Assembly: GCF_000828715.1 (NCBI RefSeq)
Contig: NZ_AP014583.1
Coordinates: 2,788,001-2,852,000 of the forward strand
DNA length: 64,000 nt
Direction of reading: 5' to 3'
From: Winogradskyella sp. PG-2
GTDB taxonomy: Bacteria > Bacteroidota > Bacteroidia > Flavobacteriales > Flavobacteriaceae
Shown: positions 44,606 to 53,126 of the stretch, piece by piece
Layout: the number at the start of each line of letters is the position of its first letter
How positions within the stretch are numbered: position 1 is the stretch's first letter
Program-made: the position numbers and the translations under genes
The notes under the pieces: generated by a model
The model's database searches: none
What the model was told of the DNA's origin: nothing
The model's input: the letters and a program-made list of their open reading frames with translations, nothing else

Positions 44606-45928
44606 TTAAATATCATTTTCAGAAGCTCGTTTTAAGATACTCTCTGGAAGCGCTTTCTTAGCTTTAGCGCCCATTTTTTTGATATTTTCAACTCTAGTGA
44701 TGAGGTTGCCTTTTCCTTCGACTAATTTATTCATTGCCGAAGAATAATCATTTTTAGCGGCATCAATTTTTTTACCAACTCCAGTTAAATCGGTAACTAA
44801 TCCTTCAAACTTGTCGTAGAGAGCACCAGCTTGCCTAGCAATTTCAATAGCATTTTGTTGCTGCTTTTCGTTATTCCACATGGTATCAATAGTACGTAAA
44901 GTAGCTAAAAGTGTAGAAGGTGTTACGATAACAATATTTTGTTCAAAAGCTTTATTATAAAGCGAATTATCCTCGTTAATTGCCACAGCAAAAGCTGGTT
45001 CTATTGGAATAAACATTAATACAAAATCAGGTGATTCTATATCATATAAATCTTGATAATTCTTAGCAGATAATTGATCAACATGCTTTTTTATTGAGTT
45101 AACGTGAGACTTTAAGTAAGTAGTTCTTTCTTCATCATCAGCATTGACCATACGCTCGTAATCCGTAAGTGATACTTTAGAGTCAATAATCATTTTCTTA
45201 GAATCTGGAAGGTGGAGCACAACATCTGGCATTACACGAGACCCATCTTCTAATTGAAAGTTTTGTTGCACAAAATATTCTCTATCTTTTTCTAAGCCAG
45301 ATTTTTCTAAAACCCGTTCTAATACCAATTCTCCCCAATTTCCTTGTGTTTTACTATCACCTTTTAACGCTTTAGTTAAGTTGGTTGCTTCCTTAGCCAT
45401 TTGTTGATTAAGATCTTTTAAACCTAATAGCTGTTCTTTTAAAGCTGAATGCATACTGATGCTTTCCTTCTGGGAGTCTTCAACTTTTTTCTCGAAAGTT
45501 TTTATTTTTTCTTCAAGAGGATTTAAAATATTTTTAATGTTTTCTTTATTCTGAAGCGTGAATTTCTCTGACTTTTCATCTAATATTTTTGAAGCCATCA
45601 ACTCAAAATCCTTTCTGAGCTGTTCTTGTTGTTTAGCTAACTCTTCGTCACGTTTTAGATTCTGCTGTTGGAGGTTTTCAAATTCCGTATTACGCTTAGA
45701 GAGTTCAGTGTTTAAAAAGTCTTTTTCTATTCTTATGTTTTCGCGCTCAGTCTCAATTTTTTCGACAGTTAGTTTTAAGTCATCTATATTATTGTTAAGT
45801 TGAAGCTGACGTTCTTCAAGTGCACTCTTATCACTTTTGCTTTTCAATTGGGCAAATTTAAGCCCTATAAAAGCTCCAATCCCAGCTGAAATTATAATGG
45901 CTACAAAGAGAATAAGTGTATCGTTCAT
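44606..45928 (-). CDS. rmuC: DNA recombination protein RmuC
   Basis: A 440-residue protein. A membrane anchor lies at residues 5-23, followed by a long coiled coil (about 30-175) and the conserved RmuC nuclease-like domain (about 180-400: GDSKTQGNWGELVLERVLE, VVLHLPDSKKMIIDSKVSL, IPIEPAFAVAI). RmuC limits inversions and other rearrangements at repeats; the enzymatic activity is inferred from its PD-(D/E)XK-like fold. A palindrome covers its -7 box at 45950-45970. Confidence 0.93.
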   Translation of the reverse strand: MNDTLILFVAIIISAGIGAFIGLKFAQLKSKSDKSALEERQLQLNNNIDDLKLTVEKIETERENIRIEKDFLNTELSKRNTEFENLQQQNLKRDEELAKQQEQLRKDFELMASKILDEKSEKFTLQNKENIKNILNPLEEKIKTFEKKVEDSQKESISMHSALKEQLLGLKDLNQQMAKEATNLTKALKGDSKTQGNWGELVLERVLEKSGLEKDREYFVQQNFQLEDGSRVMPDVVLHLPDSKKMIIDSKVSLTDYERMVNADDEERTTYLKSHVNSIKKHVDQLSAKNYQDLYDIESPDFVLMFIPIEPAFAVAINEDNSLYNKAFEQNIVIVTPSTLLATLRTIDTMWNNEKQQQNAIEIARQAGALYDKFEGLVTDLTGVGKKIDAAKNDYSSAMNKLVEGKGNLITRVENIKKMGAKAKKALPESILKRASENDI

Positions 45929-45949
45929 GTTAAAAAGAGAAATTTATCA

Positions 45950-45970
45950 AAGATAAATTTTTTAACTATA
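45950..45970. promoter_or_regulatory. Palindrome over the rmuC -7 element
   Basis: AAATTTATC and GATAAATTT form a perfect 9-bp dyad around AAA. It contains the minus-strand -7 box TATCTTTG (45958-45965), 30 nt upstream of the rmuC ATG. It could be an operator or chance AT symmetry. Confidence 0.45.
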
Positions 45971-46001
45971 AGATTACAGCTAGATTTTTGAAGTTTTTTA
46001 C

Positions 46002-47721
46002 TTAATAAACTGATGTTGTAATTTCTATATCTGCATCTTTCCAAGCCATATCTAACTCTTTTTTTATTTTATCGGCTTCAGTTGATTTGCTCTGCGCTTT
46101 AAGACTTTTATATAATCCCATTAAAGACCATCCGTTTTGACGTAAATCATTAAGATCCTCTCTATATATGTTTTCCGCTTTTTTGAATTGCTTTGCTTTC
46201 ATTAGTACAGCTCCTAAATTTTGTCTAGGTGGAATATACCAAGCTGAAGGTTCATTATAGATTAGGTCGTCTTCTAATTCTACAGCTTTTTCTAAATGCG
46301 AAATTGCAGCATCTAAATCGTTTTTTTTGCGAGTTCACCGGCTACAACTTCAAATGCTAATTTTGCAATAGTAGCAGAATTATCAAAACCTGTAGCTAGA
46401 ATTGCTGCAATTTGCGGATCTTCAGCTAGAGTCTTAATGGCATCAAGCTCTTCTTTAGCTTCTTTAATATTATGCTTACCTATAAATGCTATTCCTCTCG
46501 CATAGTGCCAAATTAGTTTTAAATGTTTAATACTGTCATTTGGTTTTGGATAGGTTAAAATATCGTTCCATTTACCAAACCGAGTATATGCTAGTAAAGG
46601 GGTTGCAGCAAAGTTTTGAAGAAAGTGTTGCTCTTCCATTTCGCCTACAGGTACTTTTTCTGCTGTTTTTTTAGCAGCATCAATAGCTATTTTACTTGAT
46701 CCAAGTAAACTAGCTGCGGACCATAGAAAATGAATATTATGTGGGTAATAGCCTAAAGGATACATCCCTTGAGCGTAGCATTGGGAAATATAGTCTTCAT
46801 CTGCTAAAATTGCTTTTTGATTTGACTCTACTGCATCTTTATATCTTCCAACTATAATATATATATGAGATGGCATATGCACAATATGTCCAGCAGCAGG
46901 CATTAAGCCACCTAGCTTATCTGCACTAGGAACTGCTGAATCTGGCTTTGGAAGTTCTACCATATGTATATAATAATGATGAGCTCCAGGATTGTTAGGA
47001 TTTAATTCCATTGCTTTTTCTAAAGCGGCTTTAGCTTCTAAAATATTAGGTGATGGATTTCCTTCATTATCCCAATAATTCCATGGTACAGTATTCATTA
47101 CTGAAGCAGCATATAATGTTTGAATATCTGCATCATTTGGATACTCTTTTACTACGTTTTCCATAGCTTTCATGTAAGCCATGTTTAATTCATGGCCATC
47201 TTTATCTAAATCTGTCGAATATCTTTTATTCAGTGCATTTATTAAATCTTGCTCTTTTTTTGTAGCATTTTTAAATAAAGTTGAAGCTTTTTTTATAACT
47301 TCATTACATTTGTTTTTCCTCTCTTTATCTGGCATTGGGTCATTAATATTAGGCCCTAATGTATAGGCTTGTCCCCAAAGCGCCATTGCTAGATTTGGGT
47401 CTAGTCTGCTGGCTTCCATAAAAGATCGATGTGCTTCCGCATGATTAAATGCATAGGTTAACCTTAGGCCTTGGTTAAAGAATTTTTGTGCCATATTTTT
47501 TTGGTACTAACCTTATAGCTGTGATTTCCAATGTTTTCAAATAAAGGTGCTATTTGCTTAGTAGTATCTATATCTGTTAAGAGAAATTTTGCTGGTGTAC
47601 AACTTATTGAGTATACACCTATTTTATTAGAGTAATCAAACTCTTTATCATTATTAAAAAAAGTAAGTACAAGAGCTAGAATAAAAACAGGAAAAATGGC
47701 CAAATCTAATTTAGATTTCAT
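46002..47721 (-). pseudogene. Exported TPR protein, broken at two poly-A tracts
   Basis: Three frames make up one protein of about 570 residues. Part 1 (from 47721): membrane/signal segment and the N-terminal region up to YKVSTK. Part 2 (from about 47494): MAQKFFNQGLRLTYAFNHAE with several TPR motifs (SFMEASRLDPNLAMALWGQA, AKAALEKAMELNPNNPGAHH) up to GELAKK. Part 3 (to 46002): DLDAAISHLEKAVELEDD through KAKQFKKAENIYREDL. The breaks are at a run of seven A (47496-47502, plus-strand T run) and one of eight A (46321-46328), each explained by one missing A. TPR proteins of this size are common in flavobacteria. The role is unknown. Confidence 0.8.
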
Positions 47722-47838
47722 GATAATAAGTTTTTAGTATTTAAAACAAATACATAAGTGAAAGAAAATGAAGAGTAACCTTAAAGGCTTGAATAGTAAC
47801 TAAGTAAATATAGTCAATTTTTGAAGAGGACTATAATT

Positions 47839-48633
47839 TCACTTCTTTATCCTAAAACTTTTACTATTATTATCAAAAGTGATTAAATCTTGAGGAAATA
47901 AGGATTTAAAAACTCCTTTTGAAATTAAATTACTAGGTTGATCACAAACTACAGTTTCTTTTTGCATCACAATCATAGTGTCACATAATTGAATTGCTAA
48001 ATCAATTTCGTGAGAAGAAAATAATATAGTTTTTCCAGTTTCTTTAGTTAATCGTTGAAGTAATTTTAATATGTATGCTTTATGATACATATCGAGATGA
48101 GTCGTTGGCTCATCTAAAACAATAACATCTGTATCTTGTGCAAGGGCACGTGCAATCATTACTTTTTGTAGCTGACCATCACTTAGCTCATAGCATCTTT
48201 TGTCTTTTAAGTCAATACTATTTACAAGCTCTAAAGCATTATTTACTATCGAAGTATCTTCTTCAGTTAGATGTCCTACCCAATTGGTATAAGGATGTCT
48301 ACCTAGAGCAACAAGTTCAAATACTGAAAGGTTCTTAGATGATAATGATTCAGTTAATACGATACTGAGTTGTTTGGCTAATTCTAAGTTAGATAAAGAC
48401 TTTAAATTTTTATCATTTAAAGTTATAGAACCAGATAAAGAAGATTGTACCTTAATAAGCGTTCTTAAAAGTGTGGATTTACCAATTCCATTAGCACCAA
48501 CTAAACCAATTAATTGCCCTTTTTGTAATTCGAAATTTATGTTTGAAGCAATTAAAGTTTCTCTGTTCTTGGTTTTATATCCAATTGTGAGTTCTTCTGA
48601 TTTTAGTATGATATGTGATGTTTCTTTCTGCAT
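47839..48633 (-). CDS. btuD: Vitamin B12 ABC transporter ATP-binding protein
   Basis: A 264-residue FecE/BtuD-type ATPase. Walker A is GANGIGKST (46-54), the signature is LSDGQLQKVMIARALAQ, Walker B is DVIVLDEPTTHLD, and the H-loop is LFSSHEIDLA. It directly follows the permease gene with no gap. Operon position beside btuF, btuC and a cobalamin riboswitch across the divergent promoter region indicates corrinoid import, though the family also serves haem and siderophores. Confidence 0.9.
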   Translation of the reverse strand: MQKETSHIILKSEELTIGYKTKNRETLIASNINFELQKGQLIGLVGANGIGKSTLLRTLIKVQSSLSGSITLNDKNLKSLSNLELAKQLSIVLTESLSSKNLSVFELVALGRHPYTNWVGHLTEEDTSIVNNALELVNSIDLKDKRCYELSDGQLQKVMIARALAQDTDVIVLDEPTTHLDMYHKAYILKLLQRLTKETGKTILFSSHEIDLAIQLCDTMIVMQKETVVCDQPSNLISKGVFKSLFPQDLITFDNNSKSFRIKK

Positions 48634-49662
48634 TTAAAACACCATTTTTCGTTGTCTTACTAATAACCAAATCACAACAGGTGCTCCAATCAATGCAGTT
48701 ATTGCATTAATTGGCAAAGTATAATCACTAAAAGGCACTTGTGCAATTGAATCGCATATAAGCATTACAATAGCACCAAATAGAAAAACAGCTGCTAATA
48801 ATACTTTATGGTTTGAGGTTTTAAAAATTTGCCGTGTTAAATGCGGAATAGCTAAACCTATAAATGCTATTGGTCCTGCAAATGCTGTGATCGTTCCTGC
48901 AATTAAGCTTGTTGCTAATATTATTATGAGTCGACTTTGTTTTAAATTTAAGCCTAAGCTTTTTGCATAGTTATCTCCAAGTAACAAACTATTTAAACTT
49001 TTTATAGATAAAATACTCAGTATAATTCCAGTAGCATAAATTCCAAAAAAAATTAATAATTCACTCCAAGAGAGATTACTCAAACTTCCAAAACCCCAAA
49101 ATATATATTGTTGTAATTGTTCTGCAGAACTAAAGTAGGAGAGGACACTTACTACAGCAGCAGTAATACTACCAAACATTAATCCTATTATTAGAATTGC
49201 CATAGTGTCTCTAACTTTACTCGAAACTGCTAAAACAGTCAATAAAACTAAAAAACTACCTAAACTGGCTGCAATAACGATACTCCATTTAGAAATTAAT
49301 GCAGTAGCAAAGAGACCTCCAAATAACCCTGAGCCTAAAATTACTAGAGCAACACCCAAACTAGCACCAGAGCTAATGCCTAAAACAAAAGGACCTGCCA
49401 ATGGATTTTTAAAGAGTGTTTGCATTAGTAAACCCGAAATTCCTAAACCAGATCCAACTAAAATAGCAGTAATAGCTTTTGGCAATCTTACATTATTAAT
49501 TATTATTTCCCATGTTGAATTTTCAATACTTCCAAAAAGACTACCAAAGACACTTTTTATAGGAATGTTTACTGAACCTAAACTTATATTAACAAAAAAG
49601 CATAGTAACAAAACGATTGCAAGAAATAGAAATTGAAGCCTATATGTTTTTTGATTATTCAA
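48634..49662 (-). CDS. btuC: Vitamin B12 ABC transporter permease
   Basis: A 342-residue FecCD/BtuC-family permease with about nine or ten membrane spans. Conserved family segments are present: GSGLGISGLLMQTLFKNPLAGP in part, LGISSGASLGVALVI, and GPIAFIGLAIPHLTRQIF, which contains the coupling helix that meets the ATPase. The stop is adjacent to the btuD start and the start adjacent to the btuF stop, so the three genes form a tight operon. Confidence 0.92.
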   Translation of the reverse strand: MNNQKTYRLQFLFLAIVLLLCFFVNISLGSVNIPIKSVFGSLFGSIENSTWEIIINNVRLPKAITAILVGSGLGISGLLMQTLFKNPLAGPFVLGISSGASLGVALVILGSGLFGGLFATALISKWSIVIAASLGSFLVLLTVLAVSSKVRDTMAILIIGLMFGSITAAVVSVLSYFSSAEQLQQYIFWGFGSLSNLSWSELLIFFGIYATGIILSILSIKSLNSLLLGDNYAKSLGLNLKQSRLIIILATSLIAGTITAFAGPIAFIGLAIPHLTRQIFKTSNHKVLLAAVFLFGAIVMLICDSIAQVPFSDYTLPINAITALIGAPVVIWLLVRQRKMVF

Positions 49663-50814
49663 TTAATTAAGGCGTTTAAAGAAATACGGTGTATAGTCTT
49701 CTAACAATTCAGGATGACATATTTTTATAATATCCTTTAAAACTAAATCTGGTCGTGCTGTACCTAATTCGTAATATAAAACTCCACCTGTTGCACCTGT
49801 AGTATTTGAAAAACTATAAATGTTTTTGTTTTTAAATGCTTCGAAGTTAGTGTATAACGAATTTACGTTTTCCAATTGCTCTAAACTACTATAATAAGAT
49901 GGACTTAACCATAAATCTGCCTTTTTTGCTTTGTCTAAAACCACTTCAAAACTTAAGGCCAAACTACCATTCCCAGATGTGTCGCTCCATAAGTAATTCA
50001 CATTAGCATCTTTTAAGAATTGCGCTTCTGAACTAGAACCATTTGGCATATACCAAATATCTTTGTGCATAGCTCCACTTAAAATTGTTGGTCTATTTTT
50101 TGCCTGTTTAGCAATTGATTCTGCTTTTAAATAATCTGTTTCAATTTGATTAAAAATAGAATCAGCTTCTTTTTCTTTATTAAAAAGCACACCAAAGAAT
50201 TTTATCCATTCGGCTTTTGCTAAAGCAGAAGATTCTACCCAGTCTCCATTATATATTACTGGAAGACCTGCTTTTTTAATAGTTTCAAAAGTTTTGTTTA
50301 CACCATCTACGCCAAAACCAATAACTACATCTGGATTGAGTTCTAATAACACCTCAGTATTAATACCTTCATTTTTTCCAAGTTCTCTTACTTTTCCATT
50401 ATCGATACGTTTTCTAGTTTTTTCTGAAGAGATATAATCTGTACCAGGAAAACCAACCAATGTTTGCTCAACACCTAAGAGTTCTAATGCCGGAATGTGT
50501 GTAGTAGAGGTAACCACTATTTTTTTGATTACATCGGTAACTATACCAGTATAAAAATCTTTAGGGAAAGTCATTTTCGATGACATTTCTTCTGATGCGA
50601 TTAGATATTTATATTCCTTCTCAGATTCTGGCCATGGCTTTAAAATTGTCAGCACTTTATAATTACCATTATCACTTACTGAAAACCCTTTAGCATATTT
50701 TAATGAAATATTCTCATCAAGCTTTGGAGGAAGTTGAACAGAAATACCATTGTCTTCTTTACAACTAGTAAATAGTATAGTACTAACTAAAAATAATATT
50801 ATAACTTTTTTCAA
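49663..50814 (-). CDS. btuF: Vitamin B12 (or iron-complex) substrate-binding lipoprotein
   Basis: A 383-residue periplasmic-binding lipoprotein with lipobox Cys18 (LFTSC). It is a class III binding protein (TroA/BtuF-like): KKIVVTSTTHIPALELLGVE at the first lobe, LVGFPGTDYISS, then LLELNPDVVIGFG. It hands the ligand to the BtuCD pair. Specificity for cobalamin is inferred from the riboswitch and the btuB-like receptor next door. A minus-strand -7 box (TACTTTTG at 50833-50840) lies just upstream. Confidence 0.87.
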   Translation of the reverse strand: MKKVIILFLVSTILFTSCKEDNGISVQLPPKLDENISLKYAKGFSVSDNGNYKVLTILKPWPESEKEYKYLIASEEMSSKMTFPKDFYTGIVTDVIKKIVVTSTTHIPALELLGVEQTLVGFPGTDYISSEKTRKRIDNGKVRELGKNEGINTEVLLELNPDVVIGFGVDGVNKTFETIKKAGLPVIYNGDWVESSALAKAEWIKFFGVLFNKEKEADSIFNQIETDYLKAESIAKQAKNRPTILSGAMHKDIWYMPNGSSSEAQFLKDANVNYLWSDTSGNGSLALSFEVVLDKAKKADLWLSPSYYSSLEQLENVNSLYTNFEAFKNKNIYSFSNTTGATGGVLYYELGTARPDLVLKDIIKICHPELLEDYTPYFFKRLN

Positions 50815-50832
50815 AAAGAATAGATTTTAATT

Positions 50833-50840
50833 CAAAAGTA
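50833..50840 (-). promoter_or_regulatory. -7 promoter element of btuFCD
   Basis: Minus-strand TACTTTTG matches TANNTTTG, 19 nt before the btuF ATG, which leaves a short leader with no riboswitch. Confidence 0.5.
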
Positions 50841-50881
50841 ATATTATTTAAAGTTTTGAATGAATCATTAAACAAATTGTT

Positions 50882-50889
50882 TAGTTTTG
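50882..50889 (+). promoter_or_regulatory. -7 promoter element of the riboswitch-btuB transcript
   Basis: TAGTTTTG matches TANNTTTG, and the riboswitch begins six bases later, so transcription starts near its 5' end. A TTTTG lies upstream at 50854-50858, slightly farther than standard. Confidence 0.55.
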
Positions 50890-50894
50890 CGCCG

Positions 50895-51062
50895 AAATTA
50901 GGTTTCATTCGTTTCACCGAATGGATTAAAAGGGAATCTGGTGAGAATCCAGAGCTGTTCCCGCAACTGTAAGCTATAAGGCTTGTTATTACCTTCAATG
51001 TCACTGGAATTTTATTCTGGGAAGACCAATAACAAGACGCAAGTCAGGAGACCTGCCAATTT
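50895..51062 (+). promoter_or_regulatory. Cobalamin riboswitch controlling btuB
   Basis: The B12-binding RNA is plain in sequence: AAAAGGGAATCTGGTGAGA, then ATCCAGAGCTGTTCCCGCAA and CTGTAAGC, a variable arm, TCACTGG, GGGAAGACC, and finally CAAGACGCAAGTCAGGAGACC (in part; the 'B12 box' region), with AAATT/AATTT as the closing P1 arms. It is on the plus strand, 77 nt upstream of the btuB ATG, and should lower expression when cobalamin is plentiful, most likely at translation or through a downstream hairpin. Confidence 0.95.
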
Positions 51063-51139
51063 CAACATAGAAGTCAAACTTTCGGGATAAAAGTTTACAT
51101 GTAGTTTTCTATATGTTCTCGAACAATTAAAAATTTAAA

Positions 51140-53071
51140 ATGAACAAGACAAAACTGTTTTGTAGCATATTTTTTACAGGTATGTTATCTGTTGGATTTG
51201 CGCAAAAGCAAACCGATTCTTTAGAAGTTGAAAAATTAGATGAAGTTGTAGTTACTGATTCTCGTTTTCAGCTAAAACGCGAAAATTCTGGTAAGGTAAT
51301 TACCAAAATCACTTCAAAAGATTTAGAAAAATTACAAGGACAATCTATCGCAGAAATTATTGGTAGAACTGCTGGTGTAGAAGTAAATGGTGTAAGAAGT
51401 AATGCTGGACAAAATCTTAGTTATTTTGTGCGTGGTGGACGAAATCGCCAAGTCTTAATTATGATTGATGGAGTGCAAGTTACTGATCCATCACAAATCG
51501 CTAATGATTATGATTTACGTCTATTAAATGCAGATCAAGTAGAATCTATTGAGATTCTTAAGGGCGCGTCGAGTACGCTTTATGGCACAGGTGCAGCTAC
51601 AGCAATAATTAATATTAAGCTTAAAGGAGCGACTAAAAAGGCGTTTAATTTAAATTTGAGAAGTTCACTAGGTACAAATCAATCCTCAGATGAGAATAAC
51701 TATGCTATTGAAGATTTTAGGAATAGTGTGTCCTTAAATGGAAGCGTAGGTAAATTCAATTATTTTGCAAGTTTTGGACAGCAATTTACAGATGGTTTAT
51801 CAGCAATTAAAGGAGGTTCAGAATCTGATGCTTTTAATAGTTACAATGGAAATTTAAGATTAGGTTATAGATTTAGTAATAGTTTTAAGTTGAATACTTA
51901 TGCCAGCTTTGATAAATATAAAGCTGATTTTGATGATAGTTTTGGTATGCTAGATGCTGATAATGTTTCAAACTCAAAGCAATACCGAATTGGTATTTCA
52001 CCAGAGTACAAGTATAATAAAGGAAGGATAACAATAAATGCAGCTTATAATGAAGTTGAACGCGATATAGAATCTAGTTTTCCTTCAATGTTTAATGCAC
52101 AAAGTTTTATTGTTGATGCTTTTAATCGTTACAACTTTAGTGATAAATTTTATACTGTTTTGGGTGTAAACTTTCAAGATAATCAGATGGAAAGCTTTTC
52201 AATTCCTTTTGGTGAGTCTGATTTCAGTCAAGCTATAAATCCAGAAATGGCTCAATTTACAATAACTGATCCATATTCAAACCTTGTTTATGTTTCAGAT
52301 TACGGTTTAAATATTAATGCTGGTTTACGTTTAAATAATCATAGCGAATATGGTAGTCATTTAGTATATAGTTTAAATCCATCGTATAAGGTAGATTTAG
52401 ATTTTGGATATTTAAAGGGTCTAGCGAGTTATAGCACAGCGTTTATAACTCCATCTTTATTCCAATTATTTGAACCCTCTTATGGGAATACCGACTTAGA
52501 ACCAGAAGAAAACCAGACTATAGAGGTTGGAGCAGAAGTTTCTATAAAAGATAAAGCGACTTTTAGCTTAGTTTACTTTAATAGAAACGAAGATAATTTT
52601 ATTGATTTTGTAGATACTGGTGGTTTTGTATTCCAATATCAGAATATTGATGAATCTTTTACTGCAAGTGGTTTAGAATTTGTTGCACAGGCTAAACTTG
52701 CTAAAGCTTTGGATATTAATCTTAATGCCACTTATACATCTTTAGATGAAGATTTAAGCCTCAGAATCCCTGAAATTAAAGTAAATACGCGATTAGATTA
52801 CCAAGTATGCGAATCTACATTAGTGAGTTTGTCTTATCAATACAATGATGAAAGAGAAGATGCAGTATTTAACAGTATGACATTTGAAAATGACGCTGTA
52901 ACATTAAACTCTTATGGGTTACTTGATTTTTATATCAGTCATAAGATTTCAAATGGTAAAATGACATTATTTGCAAATGTTACTAATATCTTTAATGAAG
53001 AATACCAAGAGTTATTTGGTTTTTCAACTAGAGGTAGAGGAGTTAATCTAGGATTTAGCCTGAGCCTTTAA
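51140..53071 (+). CDS. btuB: TonB-dependent vitamin B12 receptor
   Basis: A 643-residue outer-membrane receptor. A signal peptide spans 1-21, a TonB box-like stretch (KLDEVVVTDSR) is at about 28-39, and the plug domain (about 45-170) has EIIGRTAGVEVNGVRSNAG, VLIMIDGVQV and ILKGASSTLYGTGAATAIIN. The barrel follows up to the final aromatic strand (RGVNLGFSLSL). The cobalamin riboswitch in its leader identifies the ligand class as corrinoid. Together with the divergent btuF, btuC and btuD it forms a full uptake system across both membranes. Confidence 0.94.
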   Translation: MNKTKLFCSIFFTGMLSVGFAQKQTDSLEVEKLDEVVVTDSRFQLKRENSGKVITKITSKDLEKLQGQSIAEIIGRTAGVEVNGVRSNAGQNLSYFVRGGRNRQVLIMIDGVQVTDPSQIANDYDLRLLNADQVESIEILKGASSTLYGTGAATAIINIKLKGATKKAFNLNLRSSLGTNQSSDENNYAIEDFRNSVSLNGSVGKFNYFASFGQQFTDGLSAIKGGSESDAFNSYNGNLRLGYRFSNSFKLNTYASFDKYKADFDDSFGMLDADNVSNSKQYRIGISPEYKYNKGRITINAAYNEVERDIESSFPSMFNAQSFIVDAFNRYNFSDKFYTVLGVNFQDNQMESFSIPFGESDFSQAINPEMAQFTITDPYSNLVYVSDYGLNINAGLRLNNHSEYGSHLVYSLNPSYKVDLDFGYLKGLASYSTAFITPSLFQLFEPSYGNTDLEPEENQTIEVGAEVSIKDKATFSLVYFNRNEDNFIDFVDTGGFVFQYQNIDESFTASGLEFVAQAKLAKALDINLNATYTSLDEDLSLRIPEIKVNTRLDYQVCESTLVSLSYQYNDEREDAVFNSMTFENDAVTLNSYGLLDFYISHKISNGKMTLFANVTNIFNEEYQELFGFSTRGRGVNLGFSLSL

Positions 53072-53091
53072 ATATTATAATTTCCATTTTA

Positions 53092-53126
53092 AAAAAAGGT
53101 CACTTATTAAGGTGGCCTTTTTTATT
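53092..53126. terminator. Bidirectional terminator at the end of btuB and the S41 gene
   Basis: AAAAAAGGTCAC pairs with GTGGCCTTTTTT (one G-U pair). The minus-strand protease stop codon at 53122-53124 lies in its right flank. Confidence 0.85.

Noticed and set aside
49205..49636. 143-codon plus-strand frame
   Set aside because: It is the antisense of btuC, whose membrane spans and family motifs are clear.
50783..51004. 73-codon open frame on the minus strand across the btuF/btuB gap
   Set aside because: It runs through the cobalamin riboswitch and both promoters, and its residues show no protein-like pattern.
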